From assembly GCA_002839205.1 (NCBI GenBank), contig PGXP01000138.1:1-5166 (forward strand): DNA of 5,166 bases. Direction: 5' to 3'. The stretch is from Spirochaetae bacterium HGW-Spirochaetae-9. GTDB taxonomy: Bacteria; Spirochaetota; Spirochaetia; Treponematales; Rectinemataceae. Below, in pieces: positions 2,532-5,166 of this stretch. A model generated the notes under the pieces. It was not told where the DNA came from, ran no database searches, and saw only the letters and a list, made by a program, of their open reading frames with translations. The translations under genes were made by a program, and so were the position numbers. Within the stretch, counting starts at the first letter, position 1. Each line of letters begins with the position of its first letter.

Positions 2532-5166
2532 ATGAGAATCCAGCACGGCTCCCCGTTTACCTGTGTCCTGAAAAAACTCGAGAACGGCGGCAGGCCGCGG
2601 CCTGAGGGCGACAGGATGATGGAGTTCCACATCCATGCCGCCATCCGTTCCGCGCTGGGGGTAAGCTCTGCCTTCTTCAGAACGACAGGCAATCTCATCA
2701 TACCGGACTTCACGGCCGCCCGAAGCCTCGCCGACAAGCTGCGCGGGATGAAGAAGGTAGCCGGGCAGGACAGCACTAAGTTGAGCGCCGGCCGTCTCAA
2801 CGCCATGGGGCTTATCGACGAAATACTCCACATTGTCATCGGCATCTATCGTGAACGGGTTCTGCCCGACGTCATCGAAAGGCTTTCCTCTTCTGTCGTC
2901 GCTGCAATCGGTCAGGCCGAATATGATGTCCTTTTGCGCGAATTCAGCGCCCAGTTTCCCCCGCGCGAAGTGTACAGGGGTACCGCCGGTATCGACGATT
3001 GGCTCGAAGGCAGATCCTCGATAAAGGAGGGGGGCCCGAGCGTATCGAACAAGGCGCTCGCCTTCGAGGAACTCATGCTCCTCAAGCTCGCCAATGAAAA
3101 CCAGGCCTTCGCGCCCTTCAGATTCCTTTTCGACGACGGCCTGCGCACAAGCATGATGATGCCTGAAACCATAGGCGCAAAGACCTTATACAGGGAAGCC
3201 TTCGAGGCTATCGAAACCGCCAGCCGCTCTCTGCCCCCCTTCGGTCCAGCCGGGAACGCCGTCAACCTGATCGAATTGCTCCGCATGCCTGCCAAGGCCG
3301 CGCCCGACTCCCTCGAATCCCAGCTCACCTGGATACGGGAAAACTGGGGTGCAAGCTTCGATGAGATAGGCCTTCGCATCCTTAAAAGCCTCGACCTCAT
3401 AAGGGAAGAGGAGACACCGCGCTTCCCGCCGGGTCCTGGTCCGGTGGCGGCATACCGATACAGCTCGGCGCCCCACGAATACGAAAAGTTCACCCAGGAC
3501 AAAGACTGGATGCCTTCCCTCGTCCTCCTTGCGAAGAATGCCCTTGTCTGGCTGCACCAGCTCTCCGAGACGCATGGAAAGCCTATCCGCCGGCTCGACG
3601 AGATTCCCGACCAGGAACTCGACACCATAGCCGCGCGCGGCATCAATGGCCTTTGGCTCATCGGCATCTGGCAGCGAAGCCCGGCGAGCGAAAAGATCAA
3701 GCGTTACTGCGGCAATCCCGAAGCGGCCGCCTCGGCATACTCCCTCTTCGACTACGACATCGCCCCCGAACTCGGCGGCTGGGAAGCCCTGGACAGCCTC
3801 AGGAGCCGCTGCCTGTGGCGCGGCATCAGGCTCGCGGCCGACATGGTGCCCAACCATACCGGAATGGACTCGTCATGGGTGAGGGAAAGACCTGAGCTCT
3901 TCATAGGCTCCGACCATTGCCCCTACCCCGGCTACAGCTTCAACGGCCCCGACCTTTCGGCCGATCAGTCCATTGGCCTGTGGCTCGAAGACCACTACTA
4001 CACCAAAACCGACGCCGCCGTCGTCTTCAAGCGCCTGGACAGGCGAAGCGGGAAAGTGCGCTACATCTCCCACGGCAACGACGGTACGGGCATGGCCTGG
4101 AACGACACCGCCCAGATCGACTTCCTCAACCCCGAAGCCCGAGCCGCCGTAAGGGAGAAAATCCTCCACGTCGCCAGCCATTTCAGCATCATCCGCTTCG
4201 ACGCCGCCATGGTGCTGGCCAAGCAGCACGTGCGGAGGCTCTGGTATCCGGCTCCCGGCGCAGGCGGCGCCATCCCCTCCCGCGCCGAGCACTCCATGCC
4301 CGATGAGGCCTTCGACAAAGCCATCCCCCACGAGTTCTGGCGGGAAGTGGTGGATGAATGCGCCGAAAAAGCCTCCGACACCCTCCTCCTCGCCGAAGCA
4401 TTCTGGATGATGGAAGGCTACTTCACCCGCACCCTTGGCATGCACAGGGTCTACAATTCAGCCTTCATGAACATGCTCAAGGACGAGAAGAATTCCCTGT
4501 ACAGGCTCACCATCAGGAATACCCAGGAGTTCGACAAGGAAATACTGAAGCGCTTTGTCAATTTTATGAGCAACCCCGATGAGCAGACGGCCATAGCCCA
4601 GTTCGGCTCGGGCGACAAGTATTTCGGCATCTGCACCATGCTGGCGACGATGCCCGGCATGCCCATGATCGGCCATGGGCAGATAGAGGGGCTCACCGAA
4701 AAATACGGGATGGAATACACGAAGGCCTACAGGGACGAAAAACCCGATCTGGCCCTTGTTGCCCGCCACGAAAAGGAGATTTTCCCCCTTCTCAGGATGA
4801 GAAAACTCTTCGCCGAAGTGGAACATTTCCATCTTTTTGACTTCATCACCGACGACGGCCATGTGGACGAAAATGTATTCGCCTACTCGAACGGCAGGGG
4901 TGAGGAAGACAGAGTCCTCATCTTTTTCAACAACTGCTGGAAACGCAGCGCGGGGAAAATTGCCTTGAGCTGCCCATATACAGAAAAGGGCGATGGAGGC
5001 AAAAAACGCCTGCGAACAAAATCGATAGCTCAAGCCCTCGGGCTTGATCCAAGCCCTGGCAACTTCCTCGCCGCACGCGAACTGCGTTCGGAACTATGGC
5101 ATCTTTTCCGCTGCTCCGACCTCGAGTCGAAGGGCTGGAATGTCGACCTTGAAGGCTATCAGAGCC
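2532..5166 (+). CDS. Large alpha-amylase superfamily (GH13-like) protein, 3' end cut by window
   Basis: An open frame of 878 codons, still open at the window edge; no signal peptide, so probably cytoplasmic. Residues 1 to about 330 precede the barrel and have no fold I can name, though I recall similar N-termini (NAMGLIDEILH, PPFGP, ENWG, SLDLIREEE) in uncharacterised amylase-like proteins of other phyla. The barrel begins near ALVWLHQL (337-344). GH13 conserved regions: I, DMVPNH (437-442); II, IIRFDAAM with R555 and nucleophile D557; III, LLAEAFW with acid/base E622; IV, FMSNPDE with D683. In region IV the usual His before the Asp is Pro (P682), while the catalytic triad is intact. A C-terminal beta domain begins near 780. 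The expected chemistry is hydrolysis or transglycosylation of alpha-glucans, with substrate unknown. The ATG at 2532 has only a distant GGAG (13 nt) but a -10-like box 6 nt upstream and coding-like third positions after it. An alternative ATG at 2616 has GAGGG 7 nt upstream and would remove 28 residues. Confidence 0.9.
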   Translation, partial: MRIQHGSPFTCVLKKLENGGRPRPEGDRMMEFHIHAAIRSALGVSSAFFRTTGNLIIPDFTAARSLADKLRGMKKVAGQDSTKLSAGRLNAMGLIDEILHIVIGIYRERVLPDVIERLSSSVVAAIGQAEYDVLLREFSAQFPPREVYRGTAGIDDWLEGRSSIKEGGPSVSNKALAFEELMLLKLANENQAFAPFRFLFDDGLRTSMMMPETIGAKTLYREAFEAIETASRSLPPFGPAGNAVNLIELLRMPAKAAPDSLESQLTWIRENWGASFDEIGLRILKSLDLIREEETPRFPPGPGPVAAYRYSSAPHEYEKFTQDKDWMPSLVLLAKNALVWLHQLSETHGKPIRRLDEIPDQELDTIAARGINGLWLIGIWQRSPASEKIKRYCGNPEAAASAYSLFDYDIAPELGGWEALDSLRSRCLWRGIRLAADMVPNHTGMDSSWVRERPELFIGSDHCPYPGYSFNGPDLSADQSIGLWLEDHYYTKTDAAVVFKRLDRRSGKVRYISHGNDGTGMAWNDTAQIDFLNPEARAAVREKILHVASHFSIIRFDAAMVLAKQHVRRLWYPAPGAGGAIPSRAEHSMPDEAFDKAIPHEFWREVVDECAEKASDTLLLAEAFWMMEGYFTRTLGMHRVYNSAFMNMLKDEKNSLYRLTIRNTQEFDKEILKRFVNFMSNPDEQTAIAQFGSGDKYFGICTMLATMPGMPMIGHGQIEGLTEKYGMEYTKAYRDEKPDLALVARHEKEIFPLLRMRKLFAEVEHFHLFDFITDDGHVDENVFAYSNGRGEEDRVLIFFNNCWKRSAGKIALSCPYTEKGDGGKKRLRTKSIAQALGLDPSPGNFLAARELRSELWHLFRCSDLESKGWNVDLEGYQS

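Noticed and set aside
2912..5033. Long open frames on the minus strand at 2912-3700, 3186-3857, 3873-4445 and 4458-5033
   Set aside because: They are antisense shadows of the GH13-like gene, caused by its G/C-rich third positions. They overlap each other and contain no recognisable domain.

Overview
The window looks like ordinary chromosomal DNA from a bacterium of moderately high G+C. The best lineage clue is the alanyl-tRNA synthetase fragment at the left edge. Its HPSG insertion, [14 protein letters not shown] block and [14 protein letters not shown] block resemble the spirochaete type of AlaRS, as I recall it from Borrelia and Treponema. A lipoprotein signal with Phe at -3 fits the relaxed spirochaetal lipobox. 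I therefore favour a spirochaete (Spirochaetales-like), with moderate confidence. No tRNA, rRNA, CRISPR array, insertion sequence or phage gene was seen.

Layout. (1) 1-319, minus: 5' part of alaS, running off the left edge. (2) 399-902, minus: a short single-domain asparaginase-type protein, upstream of alaS on the same strand. (3) 903-1093: a divergent intergenic region with back-to-back candidate promoters separated by a perfect 19-bp GC-rich hairpin (968-1010). (4) 1094-1825, plus: a lytic-transglycosylase-like lipoprotein starting at TTG behind a strong AAGGAG site. (5) 1828-2430, minus: a TetR/AcrR-type regulator, convergent with the transglycosylase and only 2 bases from it. (6) 2431-2531: a divergent promoter region. 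(7) 2532 to the right edge, plus: a very large alpha-amylase-superfamily (GH13-like) protein with a roughly 330-residue N-terminal region before the barrel, truncated by the window end.

How the genes relate. They do not form one obvious pathway: translation (AlaRS), amide hydrolysis (asparaginase-like), peptidoglycan remodelling (transglycosylase), regulation (TetR) and alpha-glucan metabolism (GH13-like). The one regulatory pairing suggested by position is the TetR gene and the divergent GH13 gene, which share a 101-bp intergenic region.

The most unusual signals are regulatory. Three genes without a convincing Shine-Dalgarno site (alaS, asparaginase, GH13) each have a sigma70-like -10 box ending 6-7 nt before the ATG, which would make their mRNAs leaderless. 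The asparaginase and TetR promoters share an extended motif. The GC-rich hairpin looks like a repetitive palindromic element. I did not find a clear case for a wholly new multi-gene system here.
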